Assembly: GCA_016218815.1 (NCBI GenBank) | Contig: JACRCX010000022.1 | Location: forward strand, 1 to 64,000 | Length of the DNA: 64,000 nucleotides | Direction: 5' to 3' | Source of the DNA: Deltaproteobacteria bacterium | GTDB lineage: Bacteria; Myxococcota_A; Polyangia; DRWM01; JAAZOP01 | Shown here: one piece after another, positions 44,862-52,888 of the stretch | Numbering within the stretch: the stretch's first letter is position 1 | Layout of the letters: the number at the start of each line of letters is the position of its first letter | Made by a program: the position numbers and the translations under genes | The notes under the pieces: generated by a model | What the model was told of the DNA's origin: nothing | The model's input: only the letters and a program-made list of their open reading frames with translations | Databases searched by the model: none

Positions 44862-45638
44862 TTAATTCACGAACCCGACCACCGGGAAAAGCAGCTCCTT
44901 CTTCATCGCATCTTTCCAAGACTTCGGATCCAGGAAGGGGTCGGTCACTCCGCCCTCGATTGCCTCTTTCACTTCCGTGCTGAACGCGTCGTCCTTCTGC
45001 CAGTCGAAGTCGAACGAGCGGAACCTGGAAAAGTCCATGAGTCCGACGAGTTGGCAGTACGGGATGTCGTCCTCCGACTTGATGTTGATCTGGTCCTTGT
45101 CGTCGAGTTGCTCGCCGTACGCCTGTGCCACGCGGTCCTTGATGTTGCGCAGGTTGATGTTGAAACCCTTCAAGTCCGGGATCTTGACCTGCCCGGCGGG
45201 GTTCTTCCAGCAGATGCCGACGAACTTCTCCAGGTAGCCCCAGTAGGCGCAGTCGTTGAATTCCCGGGGATCGGCAGGCGGCTGGCACTTGGAGCCCTCA
45301 CTCCGGATCTCGTCGAGCGACATCGCCTTGTGTGCCAAGTCGACGCGGCCCTTCGTCCCGGTCGAGACGTCCTCCGGCATCACGTCCTGGGCGACATCAC
45401 GGCCCGCCATCAGGGTGATCGATCCCTTGGTCAGGATCGCCACCAGACGAAGCCTCTTCTGCTCCTCCGACTGGCGCCCCTTGTTCGTCCCGCCTTCCGC
45501 CCCGCGCAGGACCGTGATCTGGCCGAACGTGACCCAGGTCGTGACCCAGAGCATGAGCGGGATCAAGACGCAGACCAGGTTCATGACGGGAACCAGATCG
45601 GGATCCTCGTACGCGCCGACGTCCTTCTTGCCCTTCAT
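44862..45638 (-). CDS. ExbD/TolR-like motor protein 1 with Asn replacing the key Asp
   Basis: 258 residues. One TM helix lies at about 15-40 (LVPVMNLVCVLIPLMLWVTT). Aligned with ExbD (TPFIDVMLVLL), Asn20 stands where the proton-carrying Asp is expected. The periplasmic part of about 215 residues is larger than usual for ExbD/TolR and has four Cys in the middle and C-terminal parts (SKCQPPADPREFNDCAYWGY, GICWKNP, YCQLVGLMD). The gene lies between the TolQ homologue and the second TolR, the AglQ-AglR-AglS arrangement. It could form a heterodimer with the Asp-containing TolR. Confidence 0.82.
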   Translation of the reverse strand: MKGKKDVGAYEDPDLVPVMNLVCVLIPLMLWVTTWVTFGQITVLRGAEGGTNKGRQSEEQKRLRLVAILTKGSITLMAGRDVAQDVMPEDVSTGTKGRVDLAHKAMSLDEIRSEGSKCQPPADPREFNDCAYWGYLEKFVGICWKNPAGQVKIPDLKGFNINLRNIKDRVAQAYGEQLDDKDQINIKSEDDIPYCQLVGLMDFSRFRSFDFDWQKDDAFSTEVKEAIEGGVTDPFLDPKSWKDAMKKELLFPVVGFVN

Positions 45639-45721
45639 TGCCGTACCTCCTCGCGCCGCCTTCGCCTATTCGGCTTGGGCGGCCAGGGGCTGCCGTCATC
45701 GCGATCGACTCCGGCAAGCCC

Positions 45722-45755
45722 GGCCCGCCTTGGCTCTTTCGAACCCCGGCGGGCC
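45722..45755 (-). terminator. Hairpin between TolQ and TolR1
   Basis: GGCCCGCC (45722-45729) pairs perfectly with GGCGGGCC (45748-45755) around an 18-base loop, about 20 bp after the TolQ stop. Probably an intra-operon mRNA structure. Confidence 0.4.
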
Positions 45756-45773
45756 ATCGCACGGCGCGTGCCG

Positions 45774-46427
45774 CTACTGCTGCGGCGCGCCCAGCTGACC
45801 GTGCGCGCGGGCCACCAGGAGGTTCTCGAGCTTGGTCGAATACTGGTCGATCTCGTCGAGAATCTTCTTGGTGACGCCGGCGAGCACGAGGTACGCGGCC
45901 AGCGTCGGGATGGCGATGATCAGCCCGAACGCGGTCGTGTTCATGGCGACGGCGATGCCCTGCATCAGCAGGGTCGACCGCTCTTCCTGGCTGGCGACCT
46001 TGGACGCCGCGAACGCGAGGATGAGGCCCGTGATCGTTCCCAGCAGGCCCATCAGCGTGGCGATGGAGGCGACCGGCGGCAGGGAGCCGGTGCGCTTCAT
46101 GACCTGGGGCACGACCTCGAGCTGCGCCTCGGACAGCGCGTTCGAGATCTCGACCTCGCCCTTGTTGGCGCGCATGAGGCCGGCCTTGAGCACGCGGGCC
46201 AGCGCGGCGTTCGGGGCCGCGTTGCAGAGCTTGATCGCGCGGTCGATGTTGTTCGCCATCACGAGCTTCTGGATCTGCGCCCAGAACTGCGTGGCGTTGA
46301 TGTTGAAGCGGAAGAGCAGGAAGATGGTGCGCTCGATGATCAGCGCCACCGCTGCGACGGACGGAAGGATGATCAGCCACATCCAAATCGCGCCCTGCCC
46401 GGAAAATGCACCCTTGATGTAATCCAT
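45774..46427 (-). CDS. TolQ/ExbB/MotA-type motor protein (AglQ-like)
   Basis: 217 residues with three TM helices: about 13-33 (AIWMWLIILPSVAAVALIIE), 119-141 (ATLMGLLGTITGLILAFAAS) and 161-185 (AMNTTAFGLIIAIPTLAAYL). The polar Thr/Ser positions of the proton path in helices 2 and 3 are present. The cytoplasmic loop carries a typical ExbB segment (LKAGLMRANKGEVEISNALS). It forms the pentameric channel around the TolR dimers. A promoter-like sequence lies upstream at 46527-46556. Confidence 0.9.
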   Translation of the reverse strand: MDYIKGAFSGQGAIWMWLIILPSVAAVALIIERTIFLLFRFNINATQFWAQIQKLVMANNIDRAIKLCNAAPNAALARVLKAGLMRANKGEVEISNALSEAQLEVVPQVMKRTGSLPPVASIATLMGLLGTITGLILAFAASKVASQEERSTLLMQGIAVAMNTTAFGLIIAIPTLAAYLVLAGVTKKILDEIDQYSTKLENLLVARAHGQLGAPQQ

Positions 46428-46526
46428 CTGGTTCCTCCTCAGCCGAAACCTCGACCGGCCGTCTCCCGGCCTTGTTTCCGTCGCGGCCCTGTCCGCCCGG
46501 GGCCCATCCCGCGTACGGTGGCCCGG

Positions 46527-46556
46527 ATTCTAAGCGAGCGCTCCGACGTCAAGCAA
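46527..46556 (-). promoter_or_regulatory. Candidate sigma70-type promoter of the motor operon
   Basis: On the minus strand, TTGCTT (46556-46551) and TAGAAT (46532-46527) are 18 bp apart; a TTGACG overlaps but would leave only 14 bp. This is about 100 bp upstream of the TolQ start. An 8-base T-run on the same strand directly follows the stop of the small gene at 46566, so a weak terminator may precede the promoter. Confidence 0.4.
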
Positions 46557-46565
46557 CAAAAAAAA

Positions 46566-46832
46566 TCAGAAAGGATCCCCTTCGACGCTGTGCAGGATGT
46601 CCTGCAGGAACGACTGCCGCAACTCGAGCAGCCGGATGCCCAGCGGCTCGCGGTTGAAGGTCACCATCACGATGTTCCGCAGGGTGCCGTGGATCTCGAT
46701 CCTGCCGCACACCAGGTAGCCGTCCGCGCCCATGTGGCAGGCATCCGAGTCCGGCGTCTGCGCCGCCGCGGGGACAGCGAAGGCGGCAGCTACGAGCAGG
46801 GCCACGAGCGTCAACCACGATCCGTTTCTCAT
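46566..46832 (-). CDS. Small exported protein of the Glt-like cluster
   Basis: 88 residues from ATG 46832 (GGGAGG upstream). The signal peptide ends AFAVPAAAQ. The mature chain has about 62 residues with two Cys (DACHMGADGYLVCGRIEIHG) that could pair, then LRNIVMVTFNREPLGIRLLE and a C-terminal amphipathic helix ending HSVEGDPF. No family was recognised. Its place between the TPR lipoprotein and TolQ genes suggests a periplasmic part of the same machine. Confidence 0.65.
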   Translation of the reverse strand: MRNGSWLTLVALLVAAAFAVPAAAQTPDSDACHMGADGYLVCGRIEIHGTLRNIVMVTFNREPLGIRLLELRQSFLQDILHSVEGDPF

Positions 46833-46864
46833 GAGCACCGACCTCCCAGGTTCTCAGCCATGAA

Positions 46865-48580
46865 CTACCACCCGCCCCCGCCCCACTCGCCACCGCCACC
46901 TTCCGTCGTGCCGCCTTCCGTCGTGCCGCCTTCCGTCGCGCCACCTTCGGTGCCGCCGCCCTCGGTCGTGCCCCCGCCTTCGCTCCAGCCGCCGCCCCAA
47001 CCGTCGCCGCCCTCGGTGCCGCCGGTGGTCCCCTCATCTCCCCAGCCGCCGGCCGCCGCCGGGATCTCGGGAGGAGGCGCCGTCGCGAAGTCGTAGTCGG
47101 CCTGCGCCGCCGCGATCAACGACGCCAGCTCGGCGTCGGCCCCGGCGAGGCCGAGCCCCTGCGCCTTGCGGAACGCGTCCAGCGCGCTCTGGTCGGCCTG
47201 CGCCCGGTCCAGCCCCTCGAAGGTCTGCGTCCGGGCGTCGTAGTACACCATCCCGATGCCGATCGGGACCTCGGGCGACGAAGGATACAAGCGCTCGGCC
47301 TCGCGCAGCGCCGTCATCGCGTCGGCATACCGCCCCAGGCCGCGGTACGCGTTGCCCAGACCGACGAGCACCGGGAGCCAGGACGGCGCGATCTTGCGCG
47401 CCGCCTCGAGGTTCTCGATCGCCGGCGCGAGCTGGCCGGCGTCGAGCTGGAACCCGGCGACCAGCACGCGCGCCTCGACGAACGTCGGGTCCGCGACGAT
47501 CGCGTCCTGGTAGTACGTCTTCGCCTCGATCTTCCGACCTTCCGCCGCCGCGATCTGCCCGTAGGTGAACTTCACGTACGACCAGAGCCGGCACTTCGCG
47601 CGATCCTCGGCGAGGGAAAGAGAGCAGTTCTCGAACGGCACCGTCTCCGCGAGCTTGTCCGAGATGCGCTTCAAGAGCTCGAGCGTCAACGCCGTCTGCT
47701 CGTCTTCGATGCTGGCGCGCAGAAGGATCTGGAACGCCTCCATGCTGTTGGCGTCGGCAATCAGCATGCGGCGCGCGATGACCACGCCCTCGTTCGCCCG
47801 CCCCGCCGCGATGTAGGCTTCGGCCAGGATCGCCTGCATCTCGTTGTTCTCGGGGAACGCCGCCGCACGGCTCTGCACCTGCGACAGCCCCTCGGACGCC
47901 CGGCCCAGCCGGTCGAGCAGCCGGAACAACGCGCGCAGGGCGGTGGGATAGTCGGGCTTGATGTCCAACGCCCGCTGGTAGTCGAGGATCGCCTCGCGGT
48001 TGTCCCCACCGCGCTCCGCCAGGTAGCCCAGATTGTAGGCCGCACGATACGCGGTCGGGTTCGAGACCAGCACGGCCTCGAATGCCGAGCGCGCGGCGTC
48101 CGCGTCCCCGCGCTGCTCGAACGCCTCCACCCCCTGCTGGAAGCTGGACGACTCCGACGCGGACAGCGGGATCAACTCGCGGCCCGCCGTGGAAGCGCCC
48201 GAGGCGGCGGCGAGCGCCTCGTCGACGCCGGCTTCCAGCGGGGAGTCGGGCGGCGGCGGCGGCGTGGTCGCGGACGTTCCGGCCCCGCCGGTCGAAGTGC
48301 CGCCGGCAGTCCCTTCCGTCCCGGATCCCCCGCCGGAGGTCGTGCCGGCCGAGGAACCGCTGCCGGAGCCGGCGGGACCAGGGGTCGGCGTCGTCGTCGG
48401 ATGGTCGTCCCCGCAGGCCGACGCGAGCCACGCGGACGCCAGGAATACCAACGGAACCACACCCTTCAGGGTGCGGCTGGGCCGGCGGGGCCAGCCGCGG
48501 GCTGAAGCCCGCGGTTCGGATGCGGGAATCCGGCAAGATGCAAGGTCGGTCGAAGTTATCGCGATGTTTCTCGTTCTCAT
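46865..48580 (-). CDS. TPR lipoprotein (GltE/AglT-like) with repeat element in its signal region
   Basis: 571 residues from ATG 48580, which has an ideal GGAGGT 6 bp upstream. The hydrophobic signal KGVVPLVFLASAWLASAC puts the lipidated Cys at 56, so the n-region is unusually long. Residues 21-43 of it are encoded by the 68-bp double-hairpin element. A Thr/Gly/Pro spacer follows (59-110). About ten TPR units follow at 140-500 (AAYNLGYLAERGGDNREAIL, YQRALDIKPDYPTALRALFR, LAEAYIAAGRANEGVVIARR). A Gly/Thr/Glu/Trp repeat tail of about 50 residues ends the chain. It resembles the TPR lipoproteins of the gliding machinery by type and context; the specific orthology is inferred. Confidence 0.8.
   Translation of the reverse strand: MRTRNIAITSTDLASCRIPASEPRASARGWPRRPSRTLKGVVPLVFLASAWLASACGDDHPTTTPTPGPAGSGSGSSAGTTSGGGSGTEGTAGGTSTGGAGTSATTPPPPPDSPLEAGVDEALAAASGASTAGRELIPLSASESSSFQQGVEAFEQRGDADAARSAFEAVLVSNPTAYRAAYNLGYLAERGGDNREAILDYQRALDIKPDYPTALRALFRLLDRLGRASEGLSQVQSRAAAFPENNEMQAILAEAYIAAGRANEGVVIARRMLIADANSMEAFQILLRASIEDEQTALTLELLKRISDKLAETVPFENCSLSLAEDRAKCRLWSYVKFTYGQIAAAEGRKIEAKTYYQDAIVADPTFVEARVLVAGFQLDAGQLAPAIENLEAARKIAPSWLPVLVGLGNAYRGLGRYADAMTALREAERLYPSSPEVPIGIGMVYYDARTQTFEGLDRAQADQSALDAFRKAQGLGLAGADAELASLIAAAQADYDFATAPPPEIPAAAGGWGDEGTTGGTEGGDGWGGGWSEGGGTTEGGGTEGGATEGGTTEGGTTEGGGGEWGGGGW
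48452..48520 (-). repeat. Double-hairpin palindromic element, copy B (inside the TPR lipoprotein gene)
   Basis: The right half (CAGCCGCGGGCTGAAGCCCG...) is identical to copy C. The left half is degenerate but still a hairpin, ACACCC-TTCA-GGGTGC in its core. Located between the ribosome-binding site/ATG and the hydrophobic signal of the gene and translated in frame. Confidence 0.85.
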
Positions 48581-48624
48581 GACGGCACCTCCGGCCGCGC
48601 GAGACGGCCGCGGGATCCTACGGC

Positions 48625-51600
48625 TCACTGGGCAATTGGATCGAGCCCGCCTCCCAACGCCTCGCCGGTGACCTCCGGCAAGCGCCCGTTCGCGAACAAC
48701 TGGCTCGTGTCGTCGGTGAGGCTCAGCGTTCGCACCAGATCGATGGCCGAGCGCACCCATTCGTTGGATACTCCCGTCGCCCGGGCATACACGACCGCGC
48801 CGACGACGTTGCGGGGCGACGGCTGCTGGCCGTCGCCGATCAGGTAGAGGCGGATCATCTCGTCAATCGTGACCCCGTTCTCCACCACGACGCTGCGGAT
48901 GCCGGCGGCCAGCTCGTCGAGCAGGTCGCGCAGGGTCATGCCGCTGGGGAGCTGCAGGTCGAGCCACTCGGCCCGCAGCCGCTGTTCGAGCGTCGCGAGG
49001 GTCAGGACGAGGTGGTTCCAGATGACCGAGATGCGGTAGCGCGCCGCGGTGCCCCAACTCGGGGCGACGGGGTAGTCGCGGATGACGGCAAGGTAGGCGA
49101 CGGTCAGCTCCTTGGCCTGGGTGACGAGCTTGTCCTTGAAGGCGCCGAGATCGTCGCCGAAGGTGCGCAGGGTGCGGGGCTCGAACTGGAGCCGGTCGTA
49201 GTTGTTGAACTTGGACTCGATCGCCTGGAACGGCGGCTCGGCCAGAATCTCCTCGACCTCGATCACGAGCTGCGCCTGCGAGGCGTCGAAGTTGGCCTGG
49301 ACGACCTTCTTCTGGACGTCCGAGAGGCGGTTGTAGGCGTCCCCCAGGAGCCCGATGGCGCGGTCCTCCGCACGCCGATCGTTCTGCCGCTCGGCATCCT
49401 TGTAGAGGATCCAGCGCACCCGCAGGATGTCCATGACGTGGGCCGGGTCGCCCGAGAACTGGGTGAGGTAGGCGTCGGCGGCGCGCCGCATGTCGCTCCA
49501 GGCGGAGGCGCGGCGGTAGTAGTCGATGACGTCCATGCGCATCTTCGTGGCTTCCTGGGTCGAGCGCGTGTAGCCCTCGTTCAGGATGCGCTCGGTGAGC
49601 CGACCCGCCTCGTTCCAGTTGCCCTGGAGCCGCCGGATGTCCGCCTGCGCACGCACGGACTCTGCCGTGTACTCCGCATCGGTGCACGGCCTGCGCGCGT
49701 CGGAGATGCACTCGGAAACGGGTCGCAGCCGCTCGCCGCGGACCGGCCGGCCGGCGGAGCGTTCCAGCGCCGCGAAGTTCTGGGCCGCCTCGTCCAGGTC
49801 GTACGTCTGCATCGCGTTGAACGCGATGTAGAAGTAGGCCTCGGGCAGGCGCACGCGGTTGGGATCGTCGGCGCCCTCGCCCTCGCAGGCATCGACGTGC
49901 GGTCCCGAAGGCGAACAGAAATCGACGAGCTTCTTCCACGTCTCGACCGCCAGGACGGGCTCGCGCGCCTGGCCGTACGCGACCGCGGCGACGCGGATGG
50001 CCGCGGGCGAGTCCTTGTGCTCCGGGTGCGCCGCGACGACCTGGAGGAGCGCCAGAGCGGCGTCACGGTAGGCGGCCGGATCGTCGGACGCCCTGGCCGC
50101 CTCGTACTTGTCCCACGCGGCCGCGAACTCCTCGCCCAGCCGCGCGACCGTGATCCGGCACCGGATGCGCTCGCCCTCGTCCGTGAGGTCGTCGCAATTG
50201 CCCCCGGGAGGCGGCGGCGTGGGCCCGGTGCCGCCGCCCGCCTCGAAGCAGGTGCCCGCCTCGGCGGCGTCGCGGAGCTGCTCGATCCGTTCGCGGTCCT
50301 GGGCGTAGCCGGCGAGGGTGCTCAAGATCTGCCACGATTCGAGCGCCAGGGAACGCTGCGTGGCATTGCCGCAGTACTGGTTGAAGAGTTCCTCGTACAT
50401 GCGCTGGGCCTCGGCCCAGTGGCCCAGGAAGAAGAGCTGTCCGGCGATGCTGTGGCGGTAGCCGAGCGACTCCGGGTCGTCCGGGTAGCGCTGGACCCAG
50501 CGCTCCATCGCCTCGTGCAGGCCGGCGACCACCGGCGGGAGCGGCATCGGATCGCCGACGGTGATCGGATGCTCGGGATCCACCCCCGGCTCCTCGTGCG
50601 ACGGCGGCTCCTCGGGGATGAGGTTCGGCATCGTCGCGAACTGGTTGCCCAGGATGGTGATCTGGTTGCCCAGCGCGTCGCGCTGGTGCGTCGTCGCCAG
50701 GGTCGAGTCCTCGACCGTGCGGTACTGCGCCAGTGCCTCGTCGGTCCGGCCGAGGAAGTACAAGCAGGTGGCGAGGTTGAACATGTTGTCGTAGGTGAAC
50801 GCGGACGACGGGTACTCGTCGAGGAGCTGCCGGTAGGCCTCGATCGCCAGCTCGAACATCCGGTCCTTGATGATGCAGCTGTCCTGCGCGCCGGCGTCGC
50901 AGTTGGCCTGGTGCGTCTCGGCGGCGGCGTGATACTGGGCCGCGGCGTCCTGCAACGCGCCTTCGGCCTGCTCCTCCGCCTCCTGGATCAGCTCCGGGTT
51001 GTCGCGGTTCTCGTCCCACCAGCGCCGGCCCACCGTCGGGTCGGGGCAGAGCGGGTTGCCGCGGGCGGCGGCGACCGGCGAGGCGACGACGCCCGTCCCG
51101 GGCCCGCCGCTCTGGCGGAACATCGCCAGGCACTCGATCGCTTCCAGCATCTCCTGCCGGGCGGCCGGGTTGTCGTCTCCCGCGTTCTCGCGGTACAGGT
51201 CGACCAGCTTGCGCAGGATCTGCGGGATCTTCGGGTGCAGGGGAAACCGCTTGATGAAAAGGCGGTACACTCCCGCCTTTTTCTGCCAGGTGTCGCACTT
51301 GCTGTTCGGCTCCTCGCAGCATTCGTCGATCAGCGTCTCCAGCAGCTCCTGGTAGTACGGCGCGTCCTGCGGCACGACCTCTTGATCGGCCACGCGGTCC
51401 GCCGGCGTCTGGGAGTGCCGGGCGCCGAGCCAGTAGTCGTAGATCAGGTTGGCCGCGATGCCGATGAGGACGTTGATCTTCTGACGCTCGGCCGTCGACT
51501 GGTAGTCGCTGAACTCGCCGTCGAACAGCTTGGCCAGGAAGAGGCGGTACGCCTCCATCGCCTCGTCGTAGCGGTTCATGCCCGACAAGGCGTGCCCGAT

Positions 51601-52878
51601 CTCGGCCAGCGCGATGGCGTAGTAGGGGTTGTTCTGGGGGCCGGCGTCGAGTACCCGGCGGTAGGCGGAGATGGCCCACTCGATGTTCTCGTCGTTGAAC
51701 TCCATGGCGTAGCGGCCCTGGAGGCTCTTGGCGATCACGAACCAGGTCGGGGCGTTGAACTTGCCCTGCGCGACGATCGGGCGGCAGTCGCGGAAGTAGT
51801 CGCGCATCGGCGTCAACGAATCGGTCAGATCACGGTACTCATCGGACGCGGGCGGCGGTGCGGCCCGCGCCGCCAGCGCCGGATCCACCACGGGCGGCGG
51901 GAGCCACTCGGGCGCCGCGCCCGCGACCCGGTGCGGACCGGCCACCGCACCGCGGTAGGGCGGATAGGAGACGCGGTTCGCGCAGACCGAGGCCAGGAAG
52001 GCGGCGACGGCCTCCTCCTTGTTGGGGTCGATGGCCGAGGCGACCCCGAGGTCGGGCTCCTGGTCGAAATACCCGGGGGTCATCGTCTCGTTGAGCGAGA
52101 ACCCCAGCACGTAGTACACGCCGTCACGGCGCTCGAAGCCGGGATCCTCGAGGAGCAGGCGCTTGTAGATCTCGATCGTCTTGGTGAACTCGCGGGCGCG
52201 CATCTCGCGGCCCGCCATCTCGTCCTCGTCCTCCCAGTACAGGTCGCCCAGGCGGTACATCGCCTCGAACGTGTACGGCGGGCTGTCCGGATGATCGCGC
52301 AGGAACTGCTCGAGGTAGAAGATCGCCGCACGCCGCGAACGGCGCCGCAGGTCCATCTCGGTCGACGACTGCTGGCGGAACGTCCGGTACGCGTCACGCT
52401 CGCGCCGGCGGTACCAGTCCAACGCGAACTGGTCCATGTAGCGCTCGAAGTCCCCGACCAGCCGCAGGTAGGCGTCGCGATCGTCGAGGACGTCGGGCAG
52501 CGCGCCGATCTCGGCGGTGCCCGGCGGGTCGGCCACGATGGCCGCCAGGCCGGCGTGGTACATCGGCTCGTCGCGGAAGAGCTGCCCGAGCGCCGTGCCG
52601 TCCCCGGGCATCGGTCCCGTCGTCGCCGGGGTCGGCTCGACCGGCCCGGTCGGCGGCAAGAGCGGCTCGGAAGGAGGCAGCAGCGGCCCCGTCGCCGGTT
52701 CCGTGCCCGTGCCCGTTCCCGGTTCCGTGCCCGGCTCCACCCCCGGCTCGGTCGGCTCCCCCAGCCCCGTCGCCCCCAGGTCGCCCGGCGGCGGGGGCTC
52801 GGTGGGCCCCGGCTGGGCGTCCGCGACGCTCGCCAGCCCGCCGAGCAGTACGACGATCGCGATCCTGCCGCGCAGCAT
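48625..52878 (-). CDS. Very large exported TPR protein (GltI/AgmK-like position)
   Basis: 1,417 residues from ATG 52878 (GAGGAGCGGG upstream). A signal peptide ends ASVADAQ. A Pro/Thr/Gly/Glu-rich linker (25-95) follows. The remainder is alpha-helical with many TPR-like units, for example PYYAIALAEIGHALSGMNRY, YDNMFNLATCLYFLGRTDEA, RHSIAGQLFFLGHWAEAQRM and YFYIAFNAMQTYDLDEAAQN. Cys residues occur in the middle third. It is predicted periplasmic and solenoid-shaped. It starts 10 bp after the previous gene's stop, so it is in one operon. Size, TPR content and neighbourhood resemble the large TPR proteins of the Myxococcus Glt complex; orthology is not proven. Confidence 0.78.
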   Translation of the reverse strand: MLRGRIAIVVLLGGLASVADAQPGPTEPPPPGDLGATGLGEPTEPGVEPGTEPGTGTGTEPATGPLLPPSEPLLPPTGPVEPTPATTGPMPGDGTALGQLFRDEPMYHAGLAAIVADPPGTAEIGALPDVLDDRDAYLRLVGDFERYMDQFALDWYRRRERDAYRTFRQQSSTEMDLRRRSRRAAIFYLEQFLRDHPDSPPYTFEAMYRLGDLYWEDEDEMAGREMRAREFTKTIEIYKRLLLEDPGFERRDGVYYVLGFSLNETMTPGYFDQEPDLGVASAIDPNKEEAVAAFLASVCANRVSYPPYRGAVAGPHRVAGAAPEWLPPPVVDPALAARAAPPPASDEYRDLTDSLTPMRDYFRDCRPIVAQGKFNAPTWFVIAKSLQGRYAMEFNDENIEWAISAYRRVLDAGPQNNPYYAIALAEIGHALSGMNRYDEAMEAYRLFLAKLFDGEFSDYQSTAERQKINVLIGIAANLIYDYWLGARHSQTPADRVADQEVVPQDAPYYQELLETLIDECCEEPNSKCDTWQKKAGVYRLFIKRFPLHPKIPQILRKLVDLYRENAGDDNPAARQEMLEAIECLAMFRQSGGPGTGVVASPVAAARGNPLCPDPTVGRRWWDENRDNPELIQEAEEQAEGALQDAAAQYHAAAETHQANCDAGAQDSCIIKDRMFELAIEAYRQLLDEYPSSAFTYDNMFNLATCLYFLGRTDEALAQYRTVEDSTLATTHQRDALGNQITILGNQFATMPNLIPEEPPSHEEPGVDPEHPITVGDPMPLPPVVAGLHEAMERWVQRYPDDPESLGYRHSIAGQLFFLGHWAEAQRMYEELFNQYCGNATQRSLALESWQILSTLAGYAQDRERIEQLRDAAEAGTCFEAGGGTGPTPPPPGGNCDDLTDEGERIRCRITVARLGEEFAAAWDKYEAARASDDPAAYRDAALALLQVVAAHPEHKDSPAAIRVAAVAYGQAREPVLAVETWKKLVDFCSPSGPHVDACEGEGADDPNRVRLPEAYFYIAFNAMQTYDLDEAAQNFAALERSAGRPVRGERLRPVSECISDARRPCTDAEYTAESVRAQADIRRLQGNWNEAGRLTERILNEGYTRSTQEATKMRMDVIDYYRRASAWSDMRRAADAYLTQFSGDPAHVMDILRVRWILYKDAERQNDRRAEDRAIGLLGDAYNRLSDVQKKVVQANFDASQAQLVIEVEEILAEPPFQAIESKFNNYDRLQFEPRTLRTFGDDLGAFKDKLVTQAKELTVAYLAVIRDYPVAPSWGTAARYRISVIWNHLVLTLATLEQRLRAEWLDLQLPSGMTLRDLLDELAAGIRSVVVENGVTIDEMIRLYLIGDGQQPSPRNVVGAVVYARATGVSNEWVRSAIDLVRTLSLTDDTSQLFANGRLPEVTGEALGGGLDPIAQ

Positions 52879-52888
52879 TGCCCGCTCC

